Shown here piece by piece: positions 35,927 to 48,442 of a stretch of 64,000 nucleotides of DNA. The number at the start of each line of letters is the position of its first letter. Positions within the stretch are counted from its first letter, which is position 1. The notes under the pieces are model-generated. The model had not been told where the DNA came from, did no database searches, and saw nothing but the letters and a program-made list of their open reading frames with translations. The translations under genes were made by a program, and so were the position numbers. The DNA comes from Macquaria australasica (taxonomy: Eukaryota; Chordata; Actinopteri; Centrarchiformes; Percichthyidae): positions 62,001-126,000 of the forward strand of contig SEMN01001007.1 of the NCBI GenBank assembly GCA_005408345.1, in the 5' to 3' direction.

Positions 35927-38900
35927 AGGCTACATGGATCTACCAATGCTGTTGCTGCACGATGACATAGCTTTATAAATGTGACCAGTAATGTGTGTTT
36001 GTCTGTTGTCAACATGTCGTAGCAGACAGACTAAACCATGATGGCAGGTGTACACCTCCTCCATGATATTCTACTACATTGTGGTGTCTGAGTTACTCTG
36101 TTTCGACTAGATTGCTTAACAAGAGTGAGACCTCCTACGAAGGCTGTCAGAATCCTCTGACTTTGATGCCGTCACTATCTGCATAGATGCCTCAGACAGC
36201 TTATTTTGCTCCTCCATCACCCGCCAGTGACAGAGTAACACAGGAGGCTGTGACAGCGGAAAAGGTAGCTCTGTCAATTTAAACTCCAGCGAGCACTTGA
36301 TCTCTGAGCTGCCCAAATGTACAGTCAGAGCTGAAGTTAACAAGACAATGTACCCAGTGCCTGTAATTGGACCCGGGCCCTTTTCAGCAGTGTGAAAAGA
36401 TAGAGAGACCGTCTGTCAGCCTGCTCTCCAGTCAAGGTCATGATGTCGAGCGCTGGATGTGTTGTATTTGCTACCATGCCCTTCGTCCTAACACAGCTTA
36501 TCCAGCTGCTGCTGTGCAGAGGTGGGGTGAGAACTGCTGCGCTCTGTGGGCAACACACTAGATTATGTGCTCGGAGAGATTAATCAAATCGTATGAAATT
36601 ATGCTATGAAAGAGTGAACAAGTAAAGTTTTATCCAGCCAGTCTTTCCAACATATGCCCCTTTAAGCTGTGTTGAACGTTGTTTTGTTTGTCCTTCCTGT
36701 CATTGCCAAAGGGGCAATACATTTATAGCTTGACATGAACTCGTGCAGTGATGAGAAATAAACTGTCTTTCCAAAGGATTATGTCATGGTGGAGCGCTGT
36801 AGATGAACCTAGTAAGTGATTTTCCTAGTCCTTGTTGTGCCAAACTCCTGATTGCAGTTTGAATGGAGGCCACGTTAAAGGAGGACTCTAATTACCCCTC
36901 CTCAAGTGTACATGCTGACTATGCATTGGTGCCTTTTGATTTGTTTATCAAGGGACGCATGCCTCCTCTCTCCTTATTTGTACTGAGCTTTATCGCTACT
37001 TTTAGTATCATCCAACTCCGGACTCTCTTCTGCAACCATGTCCGTGGCTGTTTATGCTCAGAAGCTTGTACTGAAAAGAATTTCATTCCCTTTTTATGGA
37101 CAGCAGGGGGGGAGAAAGGTTCTTCACTATTCAACAGAATGCAGTCCACTCCACTACTCAACAGAATATTTATTTATTTACCCTCCCGATGCCATTTTGG
37201 TCTGCAGAATCCCTGGAGAGGAAAATGCATTAAGCCACTCACTGTATTTACTTGTGTTGGATTGATGCTGATGTGTGAGGGCAGGCCAGAGTATGGAGGA
37301 TGGGAAATTGATCATCGGTGAATGAGTGTCAGGGGAATCTTGATACCCACAACTGCTTTTCACGCTTTGAGCTCGAAGAATCCGTCAAGCAGAAACTTGG
37401 TGCCATCTGAGAATACAACTACTTACCACATAGATTAAGACACTGCTGTTTGTTCAGGCATACTCACTTCAGTGGTGTGCTTTATTTGACTGTACGGGAT
37501 AATTGACTCACCCTGCTTGTTTGTACCCTCCAGGTTATTATAACTTGCAGTAATCCCAAACATACACACATCAGGGTACTGAGCCCTGGTACACTTGTTT
37601 ACGTGTTTCCTCTCACATACGAATAGTGACAACATGCTCATGCAGTATGAAAATCAGACCATTCACCAAGTTACACTTTATTTGTAAAGTAATTGGATAT
37701 ATTGCACACTCACATTCCCTCTAGGAGTTTATGGCATTGATTTCGAAACACAAAGAAAAACAAAGCAAAAGAAAGCAAATACCGCCTAGTAAAATCAGCA
37801 ATATCTGCACCAGTCCTATACACATCCTAATGGTTTGTAGCAGTAGCATTTGCTTGCATAGAAGCTGTCATTTTCATAATTCCTCTGCAGTACATCAAGT
37901 CCAAATCAACAAAACATTGCACTTTGACTTGCAATCACAGTCTGTCGCTGCACTTTTGCCATGGATAAACACAGAAAATGTAAGATTTTTTGATAGGTTT
38001 CAGAAAAAACCTTCAGCATAATTAGGCATCTTCAATCAAAATCATCACAAGATCTAAAAAAAAACACAATCATAACAATCACAGCAGGGGGAACTGGTTA
38101 AGTGCAGCTGGCTGTGAAGATGGCCACAGTGGTAATATGTCTGATAGAGAGTTGTCTTAGATAACTGAAGGCAAGTGGTATTATTTTAGGAAGAAAATGG
38201 AAAAGTGATGGGTGGATTAGCAGTTTTTGCACTCTATCAAAGAGTGCTGTACAAAATACTCATTTGTCATTTGTATGATGGAGTAATAGTATAGGCCTAT
38301 TGTGGAGGATCTCTCTATTGAGTATGGGAATGACAGTCATACATTTGCAAGGTAATCCCTGGAGCAAAGGTCTGGTTTATTTAACATTTACACAAAGAGC
38401 ATCTCCATAACTAAGCACAGCTAAGAGTCTGTATTCTGCAAATACAGCCTGAATAATGAATGATATCCTTTTATAATTCCCTGCGAGATAAACAAAAGCC
38501 AGGAATGAAAGGCTTATCTATGTGCCTTTGAGGTTTACCTTCCCACACACCTTGAACAGAGTTCTCATCTGACAAATCTTTTTTTTTTTTTTTTGAAAGG
38601 CCTGCAGAAATTTAAGAGGGGCACCAATGAAAACTACCATTAAAGGTTGTGTTATAATTTGAATTAGAGGCATTTCAAGGATGGGTAGGACGATCTCCCA
38701 TGCTTGAATAAGCCCTTTGTGCTGCATATGTAGACTCATTTGTTTAGCTCGTCTAGATGTAGACACTGATTTCCATGCGGTGGATGAGAAAGTAGACTTT
38801 ATGAATAACAGGAGGATTACAGGCATTACTGTTTCATGATAATGCAAGTTTATTTGAATCCACATAATTGTCGATTATTTCTCAATCTTTGCAGGAGTCT

Positions 38901-41900
38901 AAACCTTGCTCCCACAGGTTTGATGCCTGAATATGCAGGCTGCATTTGCTTTTTTTAAAATTGCCAAGTCATTATTGTAAATCAAATTTTGTTCTCAGCT
39001 GATTTCCCTGGTTAGACAAAGCTTTAATTAAAATTTTGAAGCTGCAAGCTGAATTAATGTACATATTTTGATGCAGTTACTTTCACACAACTCTTAAAGT
39101 TGGACTTAAACATCATCATGTGCCTCATGCCTGTTCTCTCAGCCAGGTAATGCAGCCATCGGCGGTTGAGACGGCTTCCTGTACTAGTTTATTCAGAGGA
39201 TTAATTAAATTTAGTTAATTAATATTCTTGACTGGTTATGTCTTTCAGATTATTCACCACCATGACTTGAACCTTAAATTTATGATTAATATTTATAGGA
39301 GACTGTCATGAGCTGTCAGCCTCTTATGAATCAACAAGGCTTCAAAACTCAAGAGCCAGTTGATGTGCTATAAATCAAAGGCTGAGCAGGGAAAAATCCC
39401 ACCAAGATGAATAAAAAGGATCCATTTATGAATGTGTAACCTTTCTGCAGGGAGACTTACTCTTTGATTTATTAGTGCAAAGCTGTTTGCTCCGCCCCCT
39501 TCTATTATATGTTTTAAGTATTGGAGGAAATGAATATGTCCAAGAAACTGAATGAGCTCAGGCAGCATGTCCGCAACTCATGCATCACAATGGAGAGTGT
39601 GCAGGCTTTTCTTTCATGCAAAGTCGCCTCACACACACACTCAATGGTGAGGTACTACTATGCTATCCAATCCTCCAGAGCGTGCTTGCATGTGTGGAAG
39701 TATTTTTAGTAACACACATGCACACACTGTGGTCTGTGTTTCCAATGCAATGTGTCAGGCCGGCATCATGTTAAGGATTCAGTCAGATGGTCCTTAACGA
39801 TTTGCCCAGAGCTCTGCAGAAGGGATGTGTTTGTACCCAGCACTGGAGGGGGGTCACGTGCTGACCTCATTGTGTGCACGAGTAAGTGCACTCTGCAGCA
39901 TCAGTGCGCAGCTCCCCTCCACATAATGAGAATGCAACTTATCTCAGCGCTTATAGCTAATAGATTGATTTCCTTGGCACAAATAACCTAGACAGAAACA
40001 TTTTTTTTATCCGCTCAAGTCGGTTGGAGAGGCAAAGGAAGCAGTGAAAAATGAAAATGGACCCCTTCTCCAAAAACGGAAAGATTTAATATATTTTATC
40101 CCTAGAAAGGAACTGACACGCTGTATTACTCTTTGCCTCACCACCCCCGCCCATCCCTCATATGGGAGCTGTGTGCTACAGTAGTGCTGCACTGCTATGG
40201 AAAAGCACTTTGCAATAAAAAAAAACACACACTGCTCCTTCGTAAACACAGAGGTTAATGTCTTATTTACAAGCTGTAGCCCCCACGGTTGACATGTTGG
40301 CACAAATGTCTCGCTGTCTTTTTGAGACAGTGCAGGCAAAGGTGATCCAAGACAGACAGATCCATCTTCTGCTGTCCTCCTCTCAGTGTCTTAGCCTTAC
40401 GGAAGTCCCACATCCCCCCTCCTGGACCTTCAAAGATTGCAGCTGGCCTGCTGTCTTCACCGGTACATTAACTCCTGCAGCCTGCGCTGCTTCACTGGAG
40501 CAGATGCAGCCAGAAGAAAACAAAGCTAGCAGGCCAGGGGGTTAATCACACTCATCTAGAGGTCTGTCGCGCTGTTGCCAGGTGTGTCACACTCAAAGTA
40601 CACTTGGCTTCCTTTTGTTGCTGCTCTTTGACCTCTGCCTTTCACACCAAGTGCAGTATGTGTTTGTGAGCACGTAAAAAAAACAGGATCCATTCAAGAT
40701 CCTAAGCCTGATGGATTTTGTTACAGCCTATATGTAAAGTTTACATGCAAGTCCTGCAGAATGGGCAGGAAGTGAGTTAAGCCAGGATGCTGAAAGTTCT
40801 CAATGGGGTTGTGTTTTTAAAAAAAAATGTTATTGATGGAAAGTAATACCATGTCACTACAGTGGCTACAAAACACTTCAAATATTTTTTCTTTGGTATT
40901 GACTGAATCTCATCAAACGGCCCCTGAACAGTGTCTCTGAAGGCCGAGATGACAGCAACAAAATACCACTGCAGCCAAAGAAGAATTACAAAACACCTTT
41001 TCTTTCAGATGTCTGTTGTTATTTTGTGTCTAAGGCCACTGCTGGTTTTGGTGATTATATTTTCTGTAACAACTTTATGACATTTGATTTCACATAGTGC
41101 ACCAGCATGTGTTCATTCTATCTTTGGTAGATTGTAACACAATACACCAGGCTGCCTACATACATTTTTGGAGAAAAAAAATGAAAAAAGAAAGTTATTC
41201 CTTCTCCTTCACTGATTTTGACATTCACATTGTAACTCAGACGATATTGCTTGTGACAGATTGTATTTGAGTAAGGCCAGATTTGTACATATATGCCAGT
41301 GAGGTTTTCTATTATTATGTTGGCTCTTGGCAGCTTATTGGCTTTGTTTGCATTTCTAACCAGCAGGGGAAAAAAACTTATTTCTTTAAAAACTAAATCA
41401 TAAATGACTAGTTTTAGCATATTCAGCTCATTTGAGAATGAGGTTGATACCTAGTAAAGAACATAAGAACATCAAGGTTGTGTCTTGGCCTTGTATTGTC
41501 ACCAAACACACAATGTGGAATTTCCCAAGCTGGTGTTGTCACAGTTAAATTCTTGTTAAGTCTGTTATATGCTTATCATTTCTTTCAGTTCCCAGGGATG
41601 CATTTGTGTGGTAAAATGCCAATTCCTCTTTTTGAATGCGTCTCACAAGACGTAGCTGCCTACGTAGATAGCTCATGGCTGTGTTTTGTGCCGCAGCGCT
41701 GTGAGCCGAGTGTGGCGTGATGGCATTTGTTCTGTCTGCCCAAGGCCTGGTCTGTCATTGTGTATCAGGCCAGCCAGTGGCCGTGACTCACACATGAACC
41801 CTGTGGGTGCTGAAGCTCACCGAGAAGACACAGGAGTTTAATGTTCAGCACCCGGAAATACATGTCAGGTGGGTGGGCAGGGGCAGTGCTGATGAGAAGG

Positions 41901-44900
41901 TGTTAGTGGGCAGTGCTGAAAGTGCTCTCTTTTCTTGGCATCTTGATCTCTGAAAAACCATCATGAGTTTGCACTGCATTTGCCACAGCTCCCTCTGCGA
42001 CAGCCTGTCCGGCTCTGTGGCATCTGCTTCCTTGGATTTTCTGTTGATTTAGTTGATGTGTTTAGGCATTGACCTTTTGTCTGCTCAGTCACTGTGCTGC
42101 TCATGCTAACCCCCCTTCCAGGTCTCCTGTTTATTTTCAAACTATTGTTTAAAACTTTTGCAAACTGAAAGCGCATCACTTTCTGTACTGAAGAAGTTTT
42201 TTTTTTTTTTTTCCCAGGAGTGACGCGGCGTTTAGAACAGAAGATGTTGCAAATGTAAAAGCTTTCCGGACACGGGCTGGGTTGCTTTTGTTTTTTATGA
42301 ACTAATGATAAATAACAGCAAACATTAACATAAATGAAAATGTCACAGATAATTCCTTTAACCTGGGTCCCTGAGCCGTTTGCTGATAATATCGTCAGGG
42401 GGTCCTGTTTTCATTCCCCTTGCCTGCCTTTCTGCTTCCTCTGATGGCTTCATCTCACACACGGACGAATTTTCAGAATCATATCCATTAATAGATGTCA
42501 GGGAGAGCCCCCCCACCGTTCACTGACAAAAACAGTGGCCGTTGTATAACATCATCTATCATCCTGGGGCCTTTGTTCAGCATCCTGTCTCGTATGGGGG
42601 CTAGCAGCCAGTGCGAGGGTGGCATTCTATTTGACAGGCCAGTGCAGATGCTAAATGACAGTGACACAAAGAGGGGGCCCACCACGCAGGTCCTGACAGG
42701 GCTGTTTTCCATAGAGAAGAGGCTTGACTTGACTTAAAGGCCCAACCCAAAATCAGATTACAGCACACCGCTCTTGACACCTCTTTGGCCTGGTTTTGAT
42801 GTTTGTAATTTTCCTCGATAGGAAACACTTTTTTTCCCTGAGAAAATGTGACTGCTGAATGTCAGATTGAATTGTACTTTGAAGCTCCCAGTGCTTTCTT
42901 TGCCTTTGTGTTGCCTGGAAATTATATTCATCAAGTGTCTTTGTATAGCCTATACTTAAAATTGAAATGGGTTATTAACAAAAATGTCATTTTAGCTTTA
43001 AAGGATTTAACTTTTGGTTTGTTTTGAAGTTGAACCATTAACTTGACACGATTCTACTACAACTTTTCTAACATGTAACATCAACTGTGTGTCCTTTTTG
43101 AAGTGTCCTAGAGCTAGAAACTGAACCATTGTCTGTTCTATTATTGTAGTCACCCTGGATTAGAGCGTTTGCCAAATGCCTCAAGAAATGCAATGATAAT
43201 ATTCATTACGGTGTTTCGGTTTACCTTGTATCCATTTTCTCTGATGCCCTGTAGGAGAACTGCTCTTCTGAACCCTTTTGTTAAAATGTGGAATATAAAG
43301 TACATCCATATCAGCAGTCATATCTGTTGCTGGGATATGGATACGTAGCCACGTCTCCCCACTGTAGTCAGATTACACAGTCTTGCCATTTGCAAAGTTG
43401 TCTTTCTGGCTTAGGTGTGTCGAGGCTGGTTTTGGATTTACATCGGTTGTGTTTGTGCTTGTGCAGTTACTGTATCAGCGGAAGGCTGTGATCTTACAGG
43501 ATTAGTGCCTTGTAAAAGCTTTATTGTCTCCTATAATGCCATTTTCACTGTAGTTTCCATGTGACACTGGCTCTCATGTCTCCAAAATGTATTGCAAAAT
43601 ACTCAAAATATTTGAACAAGTTTACTTTCTGGACATGAAAGGATGACCAAAAATGGACAAATGTACAATCACATTGTGTTGCAAATATGTGTCCAGCATC
43701 AGAAGGAGAAAAATTATATTAATGGGCTCATTTCAAAGCTCTTTCTATGCAACTTTGATGTCCAGTCAGTCTCATTGTGTGGGATCCATTAGCGAGAAGG
43801 AAAGCTTGCCTTGATTTGCCTCTAGTGAAATAAATGAAATATAAATGTAGGGTATTTATAGATCTGAGGTGTCTCTGCGAGGATGTGCCTCTTTGAACCC
43901 AACAGCGATGAGAATACAGATAAAAGCAAAGGACATACTGTGTTACACACTCACAGGTGACTGATTGTCCACCTGAAACCAACATGTTGATACATGCGTA
44001 AGACTCACATAGTTGGTTCTTACTCATGTTTGTGATCTGTGGTCTTTCTAGGCAATGCGCAGAGATGAAGTCAATTTGTTTGTCAGCCGGATGTCTGGAA
44101 ACTTCAGATTGAACAGATTTAAAATTTCTAGTTAAAGATTAGACCATAGGCTAAGAACACATAATTCATTTTTGGTGCTGATCCAAATTCCGGTTTGAAT
44201 CCAGGGATTAAAAAAAAGAGTTTTAAACACTGCAAGATGGTATATTATTTGTGCTATTTTATCAAGAACTACTGGCCTTGTTTGAATGAAAATATTAGTA
44301 AAGGATTGTGTAGCCTTGGTGCTTCTGAGTCTCTCAAGTTAAAGAAACATTAGGTAATTTGTGCAAAGTCTCTGGGACTTCCCCACTTCACCTGTTAACT
44401 GCTGTAGTCTATGAGTGACCACTTTATGATGCACAGTGCCAAAAACCATTTGTGAAGGAGTGGCACTGAGCTTTTGAAGCTGGAGGCCCAAATAGACAAC
44501 ACAGAGACACTGATGGCTGTCATTATCTAAAGGGTTAAAGGGGCACCATGGGGAGGGGAGGGGTCTGCATTAACAAAATGGGTTGTTTTAACTGAGCACA
44601 GATAGAAGGACTTTTATTCAATTCTGAATGGCTTTACCCATGTCTTGAAAGGCAGACATGTGCGTTGGTGGAATATCAGAGATCTTTTTTCAGCAAAATA
44701 ATAAAAAAAAAAAACAGCTTTCTGCCCTATTTAATGGCAGCATTTCAGACACCATCTTTGGGTATGACACATTTCTGTTCAAAAGGGTACTTCACAGTTG
44801 CCATTAGAAAAGATATGGATTTAGTGTGCAGCCTAGCGATTCACTATCAAGGAAAAAGTCTCAGTATCTCCAGAGACACTACAAGTGTGTCAGCTTTATC

Positions 44901-46656
44901 TTTTAGTAGCCTAAATGTCTGACATTTGCTTCAGCATTAGCCACTCTGTGTAACTATAGGGATAATAATGCACCGGAGAGTTTGTTGCTACAGGTCCTGC
45001 CATAATGTGAACCTGCTATAGAAATGTTGAGAAACCAAACTAAACCCCGTTCTTATCCTGCTCACCGCAGGGAAGGCTGACTCATCAAAAGAGGGCTCTG
45101 TTTCCTCCTTGGGGGAGAAGTTAACAATTTTGTTCGTCCGGCCTTCTGTCGTTTATTTGTAGTGATAACCCGGGGAGACTTTGTAGTCCAGCTTTTTGTC
45201 AGTCTGCATCACCTGATCCTTAAACTGTAACAGCATCCCTCCCTACACCTTGCTATTCTTTTCTGCAGAGCTGAAATTCCACCCTGCTTTCTCTCTGAGA
45301 GCTCACTGCTGCGATCATTTTTTCATATGCCACTGCACACTTCCTCTGTCACATAAAAAACACACTGAGCAAGCAGTAAAATTTGTTTTAAAACAAAACT
45401 CTTTGTGATTACACAGACATCCTTAGATAAAATGCTAACAAGCTAGTTTTTGTTTTTGTTTCAGGAAATGAGGATTTTGTAAATTCATGTCATAAAGCTC
45501 TAATAGGCGACAGGTGAGAAGCATCTGAAAGCCTGCTGCCGAATGCAAGCTGTTTCCTGTGACAGCTTCATCTGTGAAACCATATTCTCCAAGGGCTCAA
45601 AGCCTGCCCTGGGATCACTGAGACCGTTTAAGATTACATGTCTGCTGGCAGGGAGCAGCAGATAGGTGAAAATAATTGGCTTCGTCACCATCCGCCCCTC
45701 CACCTCCCCTTTTACTCCTGGCGGTGACGACAAACGGAGTGACATGGCGAGGTAAGAGGAGCCCAACCTCCCAACACCCACCTGAGACTGCACTGATGCT
45801 GTTACCCTGCTCCTGTGGCATATAATCAAGAGAGGGAACCCGTCTGCCCCCCGCTGATTGGGTGTAAAAGAGGTTGCAGACCTAGTTTCATGCAATTAGT
45901 GGAGGAATGCCAGACGCTAATGGAACACAGAAGTGTTGGCAAAGCATTATGATGGGATTGTTGGGGCCACGGGAAGTAAAAAAAAAAAGAGGACATTTGC
46001 CCAGAGGAAGAGTAGCACTGTACAGTATATGAAACAATAAACTGGAATGGACGTGGGGGAAATAATCCACACACAGCATCCTTTTGGGTCCGGGGCTTAT
46101 TAAGGAGGGGGCATTGTGGGAAAGTGAGGCTGCTCAGTATAACAGGATAAACATTATTGAAGTAATGCAGATGGTTAGGCGCAGGGGAGCACTCTGGAGG
46201 AAAACAATAGTGAATGGGTATTTCTGTAGTAATTAAGCTCTAATTTGTGTTGACGGCGGATGTGGTGTTGATGCTTTCACAAGACTCTCGGTCAAATCTG
46301 ATTGGTGACAGCGGAGGGGAGGAGACCTTTTGTGTTGACACAAAGCATCTCGAAGGGGGAAAAAAAGCAGAACATCAGAACTCGGGGATTTATTATGGAT
46401 GCTTTAAATGTCAAGTTTTGAATATGTGGACTGAACATCACAAAAATAGTGAGGCTTGAGATAGGCTGCATGCATGTCTTAACAAGACCTGGCAGGTTTC
46501 CGGATTCTGTAAAATTAGTGCAGAAATACTCATGTGCAAGTCATTTGGCATGTTTATGTACTTTAGCATTAACAAGGCACCCTATAGAGTCTGTTGGGCA
46601 ATCGTTTTGTTATATGTTAGAGTTAACTTTTAAGTTGAAATTGAAAGGTTAACAAC
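35927..46656. other. Presumed intron; no supported exon
   Basis: About 10.7 kb without a supportable gene. The longest frame (36863-37321, plus, 152 codons) has no recognisable domain and is within chance expectation for a window of this size and composition. Poly-T runs occur at 38579-38594 and 42197-42212; the latter is followed by CCCAG and resembles an acceptor. A candidate 49-nt exon lies at 45465-45513 and is reported among the findings. Nothing else can be supported. Confidence 0.5.
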
Positions 46657-46976
46657 AAGGGCTGCAACAAAGGCTAATTTCGATTATTGATTAATTTGTC
46701 CACACTTTTTGCGATAACTTGGTTAATCATTTAGTCTATAAAATCAAAGTCAGAAAAAAGTAAAAATTTACAAAGTCTCAGCACTTGTTTTGTCCAACCA
46801 ACAGTCCAAAACCTAAAGATATTCAGTTAACAGTGATATAAAAAATAAAAATCAGCAAATTTCCTCAAACTAGAGAAGCTAGAACCAGCAACTGTTTGCC
46901 GTTTTTGCTTGATAAATTACTTCAGAAATGTTGGCAATTAATTTTTTGTCAACTGACTAATAGCTTCAGTACTAAT
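46657..46976 (+). repeat. Interspersed repeat family A, copy 3 (MITE-like)
   Basis: The copy starts with AGGGCTGCAACAAAGGCTAA and contains AACAGTCCAAAACCTAAAGA, then TATTCAGTTAACAGTG. It also has the block CTAGAGAAGCTAGAACCAGC and ends with GACTAATAGCTTCAGTACTA. It is the best-preserved left end of the three copies in the window. No frame of interest is present. Confidence 0.75.
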
Positions 46977-48422
46977 TATGCACTTCAAGATACAGGATGT
47001 GGATTTCAGATAAGAACAAAAGCAGACTTTTTCACCTTGATAGTGCAAAGTGTTACCCGTGTGTAAGGTTGATACATGCTTAAATCTCCATTGTTTTATT
47101 CATGTGATGTCTATCAACAAGGAGTCATGCAGTAAGCGGACGCTGCAGAAATAAGGATGCACCCTGGGACAGAAGTGGAACACTGCTAGTTCAGCAGTAG
47201 TTGGGTTGAGGAATATGTCTTGGTTTGGCTCGGTGGCATCCCTGTTAGCGAACCAATTAGAAGACACAAACCAGCACGGATCACATGAAAGCAGCACAGA
47301 TAAATTGGGGAGATTTCTGTAAGTGCAGCAGATGCTCCGAGTTAGAGGGGATTGTAATGTCACCACCTCCGAGTGAATTTGCAGCTATAAAGAGATCTGA
47401 ACAATTTCTCCAGCAGTCTCTCGGGTATTCTTCCGCTTTTTTTCTTTGTTGGCCCTCCCCCCTTAAGAATGCTGCGCTGCCAAAGTGTCACTGGGGGTTT
47501 TAAATAAATAATCACAATATGCACTTATCAGATGACAGCTCTGCGTTCCCTGCACCCAACCACACTCATCTCCTGGAAGTTCAGGTTTGAGCTCTGACAG
47601 GAAGGACAGGTCCCTGCCTGCACCTACAACGCCAAACCAACTGTCTCTTAGCCACTGTTGAAACAATTACTCATAATACCAGGGGCTCAGCCCACTGAAT
47701 AGGGCTGTTGTTTAGCTGCTGCCATGTGAATTTTCCTCGCATGAATCATTCTTGATATTCCTGAACCTGTACAGTTTACACAGACCTTGACAGTTCACCG
47801 CTTGTCACTGCTCACAGATATTGATGGAAGGTCGGATCCAACAAAACTGGCTCCTTGTATAGAAAAACTTACAATAAAGCCATTTGCTTGGAATAAAAAG
47901 GACCAAACAGATGGGCGAGTGGTGGATGCGGAAGGTGCTTCCCTCACAGTAAGGCTCTATTATTGCCTGCGCCGTTTTCCTCCAGAGGCACAGTGTCCTT
48001 GGTGCAGGTGTTGGGATATTATGTGTGGTTAGAGCATTTTCATAGCCTTTCAGACACAAGGCTCCTTATGGATAATGGCAGGGGATGGGCACTGAGTGGC
48101 TGTCAAACCTTGAAGCTTGTTTGCACAAAGCAGAGACTGAGGCGTGTTTGGCTTGCAGCGGTGCTCACTGGGGTTTCAAGCGTCTCATATTGGCCATGTC
48201 GTGGTTAGTGAAATGTGTAGAAATTATACGTGACTCTGGCCAGAGAGTAAGCTGTGGCAGAGGCAGCCACACCCGGCTCGCCCACACGTCTGCGCCAACC
48301 GAAGAAAAAAAAAAAAAGCAGCATGGGTGACATCAGCTGTGGACGGAGCTGTTTAACCGGTCTGTGGATGGGAGTCGTAATCTAGAAAAGCCGTTAAACT
48401 CACCCTCAGGCGGTTTGGACTG

Positions 48423-48442
48423 GTGTGTGTGTGTGTGTGTGT
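48423..48442. repeat. (GT)n microsatellite
   Basis: Ten GT units, uninterrupted. Confidence 0.95.

Noticed and set aside
36863..37321. 152-codon plus-strand open frame
   Set aside because: It shows no domain, signal or family resemblance and no splice context. Given about 128,000 codons in six frames and the stop frequency here, one or two frames of this length are expected by chance.
42197..42255. T16-CCCAG acceptor-like site with a short phase-1 frame to a GTAAAA donor-like site
   Set aside because: The donor is weak and the open segment is only about a dozen codons, so the T run alone explains the acceptor look.
42488..42737. Open frames on both strands over the same 240 bases
   Set aside because: Dual openness without a domain or splice sites is better explained by composition than by two genes.
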